Assembly (NCBI GenBank): GCA_033032865.1 | Contig: JAWHQI010000079.1 | Coordinates: 9,738,501 to 9,802,500 of the forward strand | From: Dactylorhiza incarnata | Lineage: Eukaryota > Streptophyta > Magnoliopsida > Asparagales > Orchidaceae | Length of the DNA stretch: 64,000 bases | Direction of reading: 5' to 3' | Shown here: piece after piece, positions 52,119 to 63,400 of the stretch | Layout: every line of letters begins with the position of its first letter | How positions within the stretch are numbered: position 1 is the first letter of the stretch | Program-made: the position numbers and the translations under genes | Notes under the pieces: model-generated | Databases searched by the model: none | Told to the model about the DNA's origin: nothing | What the model saw: only the letters and a program-made list of their open reading frames with translations

Positions 52119-52785
52119 AACCGAAATCTCGGTCTCTGTGGTGTTCGGGGTCCCAAAAAAGGGGTGACCGCGCACTTACTACGCTCAAGTAAACGATCTA
52201 GACACAAGACTAGGAACTCGAAGTACAGATCCAAGGTCTCAGCATGGAGGTCCCACCGCACACTCGGAAGACTAACTAACTCTTCCCCTCCTAAGCCAAA
52301 AGCTGAGCTAAGGCACCTTTGGAGGGCTCTCTTGGCCGGCCAAAATATCAGAGCCGACCCCTTCCTCTCCATAGGTGCACCTCCCTGGATCTATGTAAAG
52401 CCTTTTTTGTTCGGTCGACCAATATCATACTCCCGCCTAACAGTTTTACTATACATAGACAAAATGGGGCTGCCAACAGCGTGACTCCGCTGTTCCGGGA
52501 GTCTATTAGCTAACCCTCAGGGGCTACAAAGTAAATTTCCCTCTGGGCCCCCACCGTGCAAGGGGTCCACGGGGACTCCACTTGACTACGATTGAAAAGA
52601 TAAACAAAGTACATGCGTCACATATTACAGGAATGTGAATTCCATACTTCGGCTCGCAGGTCGGCAATATAAATAAATAAGGCCTTCTCGAATAGGCAGG
52701 CTAAGTACTATAATGACAAGCACTGAAACATCATGTTCTCCATCAACGACTAGGTTTACTTGAAGATCAAATCATTCAAAGGAGT
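52113..52785. other. Unclassified, possibly LTR-derived DNA
   Basis: It begins TGTTGAAACCG right at the break in copia integrase, as an LTR would, but no matching end or partner was found. The minus-strand frames over it have no domain. It could be an LTR fragment of another gypsy element, or rearranged DNA between the old copia element and the chromovirus end. Confidence 0.35.
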
Positions 52786-52792
52786 ATCGAGA

Positions 52793-53173
52793 ATCCAACG
52801 CTTGAAAAAGCTAAGTCCGAGGTACTTGGGACCATTTGAGGTCTTGTAATGCATCGGTGAAGCTGCCTATCAGCTTGATCAATCTATAGAGCTAAGCGGT
52901 CTGCATGATGTGTTCCACATTTCTGTATTGAGGAAGGAAGTTCAAGAGACTACTCAAATAGTTGCGGTCGACAAAGTACATGTTGATGGTGGGCTAAAGA
53001 CGAAAGTCAAGTCTATTTACATCTAAGACACTGAAGTCCGACAATTGCGGAGCAAAGAGATCAAAATGGTCAAAGTCCATTGGGACAATTGCGGGAGAGA
53101 GGAGGTCTTTTGGGAGAGAGAGCAAATGATGAGTACGTTGTACGCCGAGCTATTTCTCTCAAGTACAAGTTAA
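52793..53173 (+). pseudogene. Ty3/gypsy chromovirus integrase C-terminus (chromodomain region)
   Basis: KLSPRYLGPFEVL, then a stop, IGEAAYQLDQSIELSGLHDV, FHISVLRKEVQETT, VRQLRSKEIKMVKVHWDN and EEVFWEREQMMSTLYAELF before the final stop at 53171-53173. This is the GPF/Y module and chromodomain-like end of chromovirus integrase. Two internal stops make it non-functional. The rest of pol is absent. Confidence 0.85.
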
Positions 53174-53725
53174 ATTTTGCAATTTACTATTCTTAAAATT
53201 TCGGGAAAAAATTCTTCTAAGGGAGGTGGAGTTGTAACACCCTATTTCTCAATGGTAAGAAAGTTAGTACTTATCGACTAAAAAGTCTATGTATATCGAC
53301 TAGATAGTGTGTGCATATCGACTAAAAAGTCAGTACTTATTATTTGGAATTTAATCTCCAATATTCCTGATTTGAAGAAGAGCATTAACATAATAATAAA
53401 CTTAATGTGTTTGATGCATTCTTAATTAGGCTTGAGACACGTACCTTTAATCCATGTCTAGTTAAATATAGGAAATTGTAAGCAGAGCTCGCAGCATATG
53501 TACTTCGAATCAACTTCCATCAGTTGCTTGGAATCTTATAATTGATACGAGTGCAATGGAACTCATTTTGCCTTGATCCGAGGTCGTTTAGAGAAAACAA
53601 CCATTTTAAGTATCGCAGCGCGTCACGACGTCGCCGTTTTATTATATTGAGCATACGTGCTCTGAATCGACTTCCGTCAGTTGCATTAGAGTCATATAGT
53701 TGATGCGAGTGCAATTAAACTTGCT

Positions 53726-54930
53726 GTGAAATTTTCCGAAGATCTAGGAGCGAGCAGGAATAGAACAACTCAAAGCAATAGCCAACAACCAGAAGCACAT
53801 GAAAAACATCAAACTTTATTGTTACTTGCAGAAATTTTCATTACAGAGCGAGGTATACATGACGAGACATGATTTCGCCAGTACACAAAAATAGAAGAAA
53901 AAACAAGCTGAGAAAGATAACCAGCGGTCTGCCCACTGAGTCCGCCTAACCGCCCGACCTGCGAGTTCGCACGACTAGAACACGAGACCGCCCGAACTGT
54001 CTGCCCGCGAGAACAACACCAACCGAGAACTCTGCGACCTCCACTGATTCTCCTGAACTACAGCAACCCGCACTGTAAGCCGCGAGACCGCCCGAACACC
54101 CTAGAAGAAGAGGTGACCGCTGCTGCCCGCACAATCCGCAGAAGCTGCACAAAAGAAGTTCAATCAGCAAATCGCCCGGTCACAAGAAAATGAGACCGCA
54201 GGAACTAGCCGCGAGCTCTGCTTACACTTGGTGCGATATATTTTGCTACTACAGTGACTCCTATTTATAGGCGTGCGACCTGATCCAGTCACCACCCTAT
54301 GAGATAGAGTCACCGCCTTCTGACCGCACGACCAAGATTGGTCAACCCGCGCGGTTAGAAGATCGCTCTGCGCCTGTGAGCTCGCCGACTTCAAACCTGA
54401 CCAGGAGAATGCCACTCCTGCAAGAAGCCGCGCGATCATGACAACTCGCCCAGTCATGACGCTCACCACCTGTGTTCGCCACCCGACCTCCTCCAGAGAC
54501 CGCGAACACACCAGGTCGACTAGGGCAACAGCCCGCCAAGTCGACCAAACACCAGTGACCGCATATACCAGCAGATCACCGAAGGACCAGCTATGCGAAC
54601 ACAAACCGGAGACCGCGCGACTAAGAATACTAGTCGGCGCGCACCACCAAGAACCCGGACAACCACCAGACTGGACTGCCAATTCTAGAACAACCCTGTG
54701 CGGTTAACAGCTTAACCCGCACAGTTCAGCACAACCCGCCATGCGGTCTCACAAGCCAGACCGCGCGACCTCACCTCGGCACCTTGGACAGAAGGAACGA
54801 CGGTCAATCCTAATGGATCTGCGGCTAGACCAAGAGAGCAGACCGCAAATGGAGACTGCAAGACCGCGCGGTTTTCCAGACCGCACGACTTCCCCCCAGA
54901 CCACCAACTTCCACTTCAATATTTTCAACA
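53726..54930 (-). repeat. 3' LTR of the copia element
   Basis: 1205 bp. The minus-strand TATA box TATAAATA is at 54262-54269. Over a dozen GACCGC/GCGGTC motifs are spread along it (53925-54895), many extended to GACCGCGCG. Confidence 0.92.
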
Positions 54931-56592
54931 CTCCCCCTTGAAGTGGGAAGTTGAAAACAGCCCAAGTAAACTCCTTAGCCGAGTGAACGGCCCCTTCGCC
55001 AGCGCCTTTGTGAATATGTCAGCAATGTTGTCCTGACTCCGAACATGCTCGACCGAAAGAGACCCCTCTAGCACCTTCTCACGAATGAAATGATGCTCGA
55101 TCTCGATATGCTTGGTCCTCGCGTGACAAACTGGATTATTAACCAGTTTGAGTGCACTCTCATTGTCGCCGCGGAGCAGAGTTAGACCCTGAACCTCCTT
55201 ATGGACGTCTCCCACCAACCTCCTAAGCCAGATGGCTTCTTGAGCTGCCAAGGCCGAAGCCTTGTATTCCGCTTTCGTGGTAGAGATAGACATGGAATCC
55301 TGCTTCTTACTGCACCATGATATAGCCATAGGGCCCGCCATGAAGACGAATCCAGACGTCGACTTCCGATCATCCGAATCTCCCCCGTAATCAGCATCCA
55401 TGTACCCATACACCTCGAAGCCCGCATCCCTCCTGTAAAGGAGACCCATATCCGAAGTCACCTTGACATACTTCAATATATTCTTGGCCGCTAGTAGATG
55501 AGGCATCCGTGGTTCCGCCATATAACGGCTCACCCTGCCAACCGCATATGCAATATCCGGCATAGTGATCGTCAGATAGATCAAGCTCCCAACTAGAGCT
55601 TGGAACACAAGCGGATCTTCCAGAATCCTCCCCTCATCCTTCCGAAGTTTCATGGCCTTCTCCAGAGGTGTGGAAATGCACTTCCCTTACTTCATGCTGA
55701 ATCGCTCCACGATTTGCTCCGCATATCCAGCCTGGGACACCAACACTCCACTTTCCTTCCTCTGCACCTCGAGTCCAAGGAAATGGTGAAGCTCACCCAA
55801 GTCCTTCATCTCAAACCTAATAGATAGCTCAGCCCGAAGCTTTGCTACCTCCTCCTTCGAATTCCCCGTCATGATCATAACGTAGACGTAAAGCAGCACG
55901 ATGACTTGAAGCTCCCCGCTCTTTTTGAGGAACAAGCTCGAGTTAGAGTCTGAAGCACCGAATCCACAGAATAGGAGATATTCTGCAATCTTTCCGTACC
56001 ACGCCCTCGGTGCTTGCTTCAACCCATACAGGGCCTTCTTCAACTTGCAGACATGGTCAGGAAAATCTTCAGATACGAAGCCTGGCGGCTGGACCATGAA
56101 GATGTCCTTGTCAATCTCGCCATACAAGAACGCATTCTTTACGTCGAGCTGCCAAATCTCCCACCCCCAAAACACCGCTAAGGCAATAACGAACCGAACT
56201 GAAGTCATCGTTACCACCGGACTGAATGTCTCTTCATAGTCTTCACCGTATTGCTACGAGAATCCATGAGCCACAAGGCGAGCCTTGTATCGCTCGATAC
56301 TGCCGTCTGCCTTCTTCTTGAGCTTATAGACCCACTTGCATGTCACAGGGGTGATACACTTGGGCTTGGGCACCAGAGACCAAGTCTCATTCTTCTCAAG
56401 AGCGGCCATCTCTTTTTCCATAGCCGAATCCCACTGCTTCACGCCTTTGGCCTTCTCAAAGCTCACTGGTTCCCGCTCATTCAGGGGACCAGCAAAGAAA
56501 CATGAGACAAAGCTCACCATGTTTCCTCCTGTATAGCGATCAGGGGCTATGATCGTTCGCTTCGATCTCCTCAGCTCCTTCCCCTGACTCAC
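54931..56592 (-). pseudogene. Copia RT and RNase H, catalytic box destroyed
   Basis: The frame 56254-56592 has TCKWVYKLKKKADGSIERYK and ends in a stop. RT 55687-56217 has LDVKNAFLYGEIDKDIFMVQ, CKLKKALYGLKQAPRAWYGK and LHHFLGLEVQRKESGVLVSQ. The box normally YVDD reads YVYV (55879-55890), so both catalytic Asp residues are gone. RNase H 54931-55653 has YMDADYGGDSDDRKSTSGFV and HVRSQDNIADIFTKALAKGP and is otherwise long and open. Stops separate the three frames. Confidence 0.9.
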
Positions 56593-56603
56593 AACATCCT
56601 CAG

Positions 56604-58772
56604 CTACTTCTTTTCTAGCTCCCCTTCCAGACGTACTAGGAGCATCGCTCCCCTCCTTCCTGATCCAGAAGCCTCTGTCCTAGAACTAGAAGTAGATGGA
56701 CTACCTGGTGACACATGCAGCTCCACCTGAAGATTTTCCACAGCTCTCACCGGCTCCTCCACCCTGCTTTCTGGTAGTTCAACACCAGAACTTCCCTTGT
56801 AAGGCGTCACCTCGTCGAACACGATGTCGCGAGATACAACAAATCTCCACGTCTCTGGGTCCATGCACTTCCAGCCATTCTTCCGATCATCATATCCCAC
56901 GAAGACCAGCTTCCTTGCTCTTGCATCTAGTTTCATCCGAAGCGCATCTGGAACGTGCACATAGCAGGTGGAACCGAACACCCGAAGGTGTGCCACACTT
57001 GGATTTTCTTTGAACAACATCTCATGTGGGGTCAACATGTTGATGGAACTGAGAGGCATCCTGTTGATGACGTATGCAACACAAGACATTCCCTCCGCCC
57101 AAAAGGACCTTGGGATACTCTTGGCATGCAACCAACACTTGCAGGTCTCCGTCAGATGACGGATCTTCCGCTCTGCAACTCCGTTTTGTTGTGGAGTATG
57201 CGCACAAGTAAGCTCCCTCCGGATGCCCGCCTTCCTGCAAAAACTAGAGAACTCACCAGAGGTGAACTCCCCCCCGTTGTCAGTCCTCAGATTCTTAACC
57301 TGCAGGCCTAGCCGACCCTCCACAAGCTCCTTGAACTCCACGAACTTGGCAAACGCCTCCGCCTTCTCCTTCAGGAAATAAACCCAGACATATCTGGTGT
57401 AATCATCGATCAACACCAGCATATACCTGCTGCCTCCGAGGCTTGGGGTAGCAGTCGGTCCCATCAAGTCACCGCGGATGCACTCCAACGACACACTACT
57501 CCTTGTCTGCGACTTATCAAACGACAGTCGATGAGACATGCCGAACTGACATCCCGCACAAATGTGACCGTCACCGTAGGAAGATAGGCTAGGCAGGCCC
57601 TTGACCAGACCTTTCACCGCCATAGCCTTCAGGTTGTCCATCCCTACATGCCCCAACCTCTCGTGCCATATAATGGCACTATCATTCGTCCTCATCATGT
57701 CGACATAAGAACTTGTCGATAAAACGAACAAGTCTTTTGCCTTTCTCCCGACATGAACAACCTCGGCCTTCACCGCTTCAATGTTTCTTAGAAACTTCAC
57801 TTCTATTGGGCCTAATAGAACGTGATACCCAGCGTCAACAGCGTTGGTCATGGAGAATAGGTTTTTCCTCATGTCAGGCACATGATAGACACTCTTCAAA
57901 GTTAGTGGCCCTCTATCACTGCCCAAGGAAACAACCCCCACCTTCTCGACACTATGCACGATATTATCAGCAGTTATGATGGCATCATTACCTGAGTAAG
58001 GTTGCGCTGAAGTAAGCCTTGACTTGTCCCCGGTGAGGTGATGACCACACCCCGAGTCCACGATCCAGTCCTCCTGATAGTTGAGAGGAGCCGCAACTCC
58101 AACAGAAGCCGAGAATGCTCCTCCCCATCCTCCATCATTCTGCCTGGCCTCAGCTTCCTCCTTTCCTGCAGCAGCATGCCCTGGCTGAAGATTCACCCGA
58201 CAATCCTTCCTGATGTGACCAAGCTTTCCACACCTGAAGCATTTTGGTCCTTCTCCCTTCTTCTTCCCTTCAGCCTTGGGAGCATAGCCCCTCTCCCGCT
58301 GTCCAGAAGTTGAAGGCCCATAGCTTCCAGCGGTCTTCTTCTTCTTATCCCACTTCTTCTTCTTTCCCGTGAAGAGAACCTCGCCATCTCCCTCAGACAC
58401 TGACACCCCCGCCATCTGCCTTGCCAGACTCTCCTGCGACGCAAGCTGATTCTCCAGCTCCAGCAGAGACGGTTGATTTGCCCAACCCTGCACCGACGTC
58501 ACAAATGCCACATACTCCTTCCGCAAGCCATGGATGATGTGCCTCTTCAGCTTCGCCTCAGAAATTGGCTCATCAGGATCCAGTGCTGAAATCTCAGCGC
58601 ACAGGTTCTTCATCTTCAAGAAGAACGTAGAGATAGAAAGATCACCCTGAGCCGATCTAGCCAGCTCATTTTCCAGGAATTGAAGTCTTGCCACATTCTT
58701 TTTGTTAAACAGCCCATCTAGGGCTCTCCAGATCTCCGCAGCTGATCCACACCCCATGATGTGATCGAACAT
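56604..58772 (-). pseudogene. Copia gag C-terminus, protease and integrase (722-codon open frame)
   Basis: UBN2 region (residues 1-115; QFLENELARSAQGDLSISTF). Zinc knuckle CFRCGKLGHIRKDC (178-191), protease DSGC (239-242), GAG-pre-integrase HERLGHVGMDNLKAMAVKGL with CAGCQFGMSH. Integrase core has LIDDYTRYVWVYFLKEKAEA, LRTDNGGEFTSGEFSSFCRK and TPQQNGVAERK. It ends after a frameshift near 56640. The true gag start lies upstream near 58995, but the stretch 58773-58995 has two in-frame TAG stops and a frameshift, so this long open frame lacks a proper N-terminus. Confidence 0.9.
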
Positions 58773-59072
58773 GTCAGGTGATATTGCCCTTTTCAGAGCA
58801 AACTCTGCTTTGCATTAATCCACCTCCAGTTCCTCACCTCATGACCATTACCCCCAACCGAGACAACTTCCTCCGTACTATCTCCTCCAACCACCTCCTA
58901 GAGGTCCTCGCCTAGAAGATAACTCTGCATACACGACTTCTACTTCTTAAAGTTAGTCGAGTTAAGCATCTCAATTCCAAGACCTCTTGCTTCCATGGCT
59001 CTACAACTGGTTCCTTCTTCACAAAGGCGATAACAGCTTTGAGTTATTCACTACTCTATCCACTCCAACCTT
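58773..59072 (-). pseudogene. Copia gag N-terminus, broken, and leader
   Basis: From an ATG near 58995 the minus strand reads MEARGLGIEMLNSTNFKK, then a TAG stop, SCMQSYLLGEDL, a second TAG and further on a frameshift. LNSTNFKKW-type openings are usual for copia gag. Both TAGs stand where related gags typically have Trp. Confidence 0.75.
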
Positions 59073-59084
59073 CCTCTGATACCG

Positions 59085-60291
59085 TGTGAAATTTTCCGAA
59101 GATATATGAGTGAGCAGGAATAGAACAACTCAAAGCAATAGCCAACAACCAGAAGCACATGAAAAACTTCAATCTTTATTGATAATTGCAGAAATCTTCA
59201 TTACGGAGCGAGGTATACATGGCGAGACATAATTTCGCCAGTACACAAAAACAGAAGAAAAAACAAGCTGAGAAAGATAACCAGCGGTCTGCCCACTGAG
59301 ACCGCCTAACCGCCCGACCTGTGAGTTCGCACAACTAGAACACGAGACTGCCCAAACTGTCTGCCCGCGAGAACAACACCAACTGAGAACTCTGCGACCT
59401 CCACTGATTCTCCCGAACTCCAGCAACCCGCACTGCAAGCCACGAGACTGCCCGAACACCCTAGAAGAAGAGGTGACCGTTGCTGCCTGCACAATCCACA
59501 GAAGCTGCACAAAAGAAGTTCAATCAGCAAACCGCCCGGTCACAAGAAAATGAGACCGCAGGAACTAGCCGTGAGCTCTGCTTACACTTGGTGAGATATA
59601 TTTTGCTGCTACAGTGACTCCTATTTATAGGCGTGCGACCTGATCTAGTCACCACCCTATGAGATAGAGTCACCGCCTTCTGACCGCGTGACCAAGATTG
59701 GTCAACCCGCGTGATTAGAAGATCGCTCTGCGCCTGTGAGCTCGCTGACTTCAAACCTGACCAGGAGAACGCCACTCCTGCAAGAAGCCGCGCGATCATG
59801 ACAACTCGCCCGGTCATGATGCTCACAACCTGTATTCGCCACCCGACCTCCTCCAGAGACCGTAAACACACCAGGCCGACTAGGGCAACAGCCTGCCAAG
59901 TCGACCAAACAACAGTAACCACATATACCACCAGATCACCGAAGGACCAGCTATGCGAACACAAACCGGAGACCACACGACTAAGAAGACTAGTCGGCGC
60001 GCACCACCAAGAACCCGGACAGCCACCAGACCGGACTGCCCATTCCAAAACAATCCTGTGCAGTTAACAGCTTAACCCGCACAGTTCAGCACAACCCGCC
60101 ACGCGGTCTCACAAGCCAGACCGCGCGACCTCACCTCGGCACCTTGGACAGAAGGAATGACGGTCAAGCCGAATGGATCTGCAGCTAGACTAAGAGAGCA
60201 GACCGCCGATGGAGACCGCAAGACCGCACGGTTTGCCAGACCGTGCGACTTCCCCCCCAGACCGCCAACTTCCACTTCAATATTTTCAACA
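59085..60291 (-). repeat. 5' LTR of the copia element
   Basis: 1207 bp, clearly homologous to 53726-54930 with many transitions. Several GACCGC motifs of the other copy are GACTGC or GACCAC here, as expected from CpG/CHG decay. TATA box (minus) at 59622-59629. Confidence 0.92.
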
Positions 60292-60296
60292 CTTGC

Positions 60297-61075
60297 TTCG
60301 CCTCGATCCAATATTATTTTGAGAAAATGACCATTTTGAGTATCGTAGTGCGTCCCGACAACGCCATTTTAGTATTTTGAGCATACATGCTTCGAATCAA
60401 CTCCCGTCAGTTGCATTTGACTCATATTGTTGATACGAATGCAACAAAACTTGTTTTGCCTCGATCTGAGGCTGCTTAGAGAAAATGACTATTTTGAGTA
60501 TTGTAGCGCGTCACGACGACGCCGTTTTAGTATATTGAGTATACGTGCTTCGAATCAACTTCTGTTAGTTGCATTAGACTCGTATAGTTGATACGAGTGC
60601 AATAGAACTCGTTTCACCTTGATCTGAGGTTGTTTAGAGAAAACGACCATTTTGAGTATCGTAGTGCGTCAAGGCGACGCCGTTTTAGTATATTTGGCAT
60701 ACGTGCTCCGAATTGAGTTCTGTCAGTTGCATTAGACTCATATAGTTGATACAAGTGCAACAGAACTCGTTTCGCCTCGATCCGAGGTCGTCTAGAGAAA
60801 ATGACCATTTTGAGTATCGTAGTGCCACTACGACGTTGTTTTAGTATATTGAGCTTACGTGCTCTGAATCGGCTTCTGTTAGTTGCATTAAACTCTTATA
60901 GTTGATACGAGTGCAATGGAACTCGTTTTGCCTCGATCCGAGGTCGTTTAAAGAAAACAACCATTTGATTATCGTAGTGCGTCATAACGTCGCCATTTAA
61001 GTGTATTAAGTAAATGAACTCGGAATTGGCCTTAGTTAGTTGCATTGGACGTGTATGGTCAATTCGAGAGCAACA
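60297..61075 (+). repeat. ~165-bp tandem array in the gypsy LTR
   Basis: About five copies here, plus about one and a half before the inserted copia (53480-53725). Unit landmarks are GCATACGTGCTCCGAATCGA, AGTTGCATTAGACTCATATA, GATACGAGTGCAA, CCTCGATCCGAGGTCG, GACCATTTTGAGTATCGTAG and GCGTCACGACGACGCCGTTT. The reverse complement of this unit is also present in the solo LTR at 47990-48390. Confidence 0.88.
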
Positions 61076-61579
61076 AAATTTGTTACGCTGAATTCCGACA
61101 CTGTTTGGTCGACTAATAAAAATACAATGCATAAAAATGTACGACATCTTGAAAAACATGAACGTTTGAGTTTGACCCTGACGTATCAATAATAGCTCGG
61201 CACTCAACGACTAAGACCTACATTGACCTTGACCCACCTAGGGGACCCACCCTAGGGTTGACTTTTGTCAAGCCTCTCTAAAAAGCCTTATTTTGGATTC
61301 TTCAAAAAAAGGGACCCTCCACCATGGGCCCAATATCAGCTTAAATAGGCTTTGGTTTGTGCATTATTGGCTGAACCCTAGGTAGAGAGAGGAAGCAAAT
61401 GGGCCACTCTCTCTCCCTCCCTCTTTGCCCACATGGTGAAATAGGCTAGGCTTAACCCTATAGGCAAGTACACTCCTCCTATAGAGGAGTGACAGCTGCC
61501 AACCATGGTTGGGAACCCGACCATGGTTCCGTCCTCCCCTTGGCTGAGAAGAGAGGAGGGATGGGCTATCCCCTCCCTC

Positions 61580-61587
61580 TATAAAAT
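61580..61587 (+). promoter_or_regulatory. LTR TATA box
   Basis: TATAAAAT just downstream of CCCTCCCTC and upstream of the GC-rich transcribed part. It corresponds in context to TATAAAAG (minus, 47612-47619) in the solo LTR. Confidence 0.55.
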
Positions 61588-61987
61588 AACCCCTCACCCT
61601 TTTCTTCAGCCCTCACCCCTCTTTCCAGGATAAGTCGAGCCCAAGCCACCCCCTGTCGGAGCCCCGCCTCACCGGAAAATGCGAGCTGAGCTCCACCACC
61701 TTCCATAGCAGATCTCGCCAAGAGTTCCTGGAGGCCTCCAAGCTAGGTGGGACCTCTTCTTCTCCTTCCACCCTACCTTTTGGATGTGCCACATGTGAAC
61801 TCTGGATGCCGGAGCGCCACCGCCACCCGCTCTCCATTCCGAAATTAAAAAATAGCTCTGACGGTGGCAGGCGCGCCAGGCCACCGGACCACCGCCGGAG
61901 GGAAACCTGGCCCCGAGCAAGCCGGTCGTGGGTGGGGCCACGACTATCCAGCGGCAAGAGCCGGGGGGGGGGGGGGGGGGCGTGTAC

Positions 61988-63130
61988 AGGAAACTCTATT
62001 TAAAAAAAATAATTAATAATTACATTTATTAAAGCATTTGTATTTTTTGGGCCGTATAAGGAGTCTAAATGCAAAAAACGTTGAATATGAAAGTTGTGCA
62101 TATCTGTGAGGAGCATCTCCAAATTTTTTTTGAGATTTTTATGTCATAATTTAGTATTTTTAATAATTAAAATACAGAGATATTTTAGGTTTTTGAATTA
62201 ACAAAGACTCTTAATTCTGAGAAGCAAATTCTGGAAAATTCGAGGTAATGAAAAGGGCTTAGTTTTACCCTCTGTAATTCTTTGAGATTTTTTAACAATT
62301 ATGTGTCATTTTGGCGATTTAATTAATATAGTCCCCTTCATTATAAAAATTCCAGGGAAATAACTGCTAGATTAAAACTTTTGAAATATTTATATACTGA
62401 TTATTAGAGGATGACATAGCCCTTGAAAAAGAATCAGATTTTATTAAGAAATCCTGATATTTTTATAGATTTAAATGAGATAGAAATTACTGGTTTAATA
62501 ATATCAGAGGCTTTTAACTTTGATATAAAAATATGAGCAAAATTTTGGGATGATAGTGGATCTGTTGTTTACCCACTGGAAAAGTTTGGTGATTTATCGA
62601 AGGGTTAACTATTTTTGAGAAATTAATTTGTGGTCTCTTCATTATTTTAAATATTCCAGAGAGCTCCTACTTGGGGAAATGAGTTTGATAAAATTATGGA
62701 AGCCTCCTTGTTTTAGTAAAAAACCTCATTCAAAAGTTGGCAATGTTTGGATTAGCAAAAGTATTTTTGGTATTTTAATATAATGGTTTATTTGAAGCGA
62801 AAAATTTATCGGAGGCCAAAACAAGCTTAAAATCATTTGAGAAAATTATGGGGATTCTGTTAGGGCAAATACAACCCCAGGTTCAAGTTTCTTAAATTTC
62901 AGACTCTCTTTGGTATTTGTTGAATAAAAGAGGTTTAAATCGGAAGAATTAATATCGATTGTAATACAAAAACTTGATTTGCCCTGGTGCAAATAATTGA
63001 GGTTAAAAGAGTTTGTGTTAAACCTATTACGGAGATTTAGAGTCTCAATAATTAAATCGGGTGTTTATTATAATGAGGCTTGGTATTATAATAAGCCTCG
63101 ATTGAAATCTTGTAATCTGATAATTCTCCC
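61988..63130 (+). other. AT-rich middle of the gypsy LTR
   Basis: No gene or tandem repeat is visible. It lies between the GC-rich module with its G18 run and the ~42-bp array. Confidence 0.5.
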
Positions 63131-63214
63131 AAAACGGTGCAACTAAAAGTAATAATTGGATACAATCAATCAGGCGGACCCCAACTTGGTAAAATACTAA
63201 GAACTTGTCGCAGA

Positions 63215-63400
63215 ATTGTTAACTTGCCTCCTTGGAATGGAGAAGTCTCCTATGAACAGAGTTGCCTCCTTGGAATGGAGAAGCCTCCTATAAACGTAGT
63301 TGCCTCCTTAGAATGGAGAAATCTTCTATGGACGGAGTTGCCTCATTGGAACAGAGAAGCTTCCTGGGAATGGAGAAAAGAACTGAACTCGCCTCCTTAA
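63215..63400 (+). repeat. ~42-bp tandem array (TTGCCTCCTTGGAATGGAGA units)
   Basis: About four to five copies, each with CTCCTTGGAATGGAG able to fold on itself (CTCC...GGAG). The open frame over it is a by-product of the repeat. Confidence 0.82.

Larger units (their letters stand above)
53726..60291 (-). mobile_element. Complete but inactive Ty1/copia element inside the gypsy LTR, TSD CTTGC
   Basis: LTRs 53726-54930 (1205 bp) and 59085-60291 (1207 bp), ends TGTGAAATTTTCC...TTTTCAACA on the plus strand. A perfect 5-bp TSD CTTGC lies at 53721-53725 and 60292-60296. The PBS is at 59073-59084 and the minus-strand polypurine tract AAGGGGGAG abuts 54931. Gag-pol is in canonical copia order but broken by stops and frameshifts, and the RT catalytic box is mutated. 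Confidence 0.93.
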
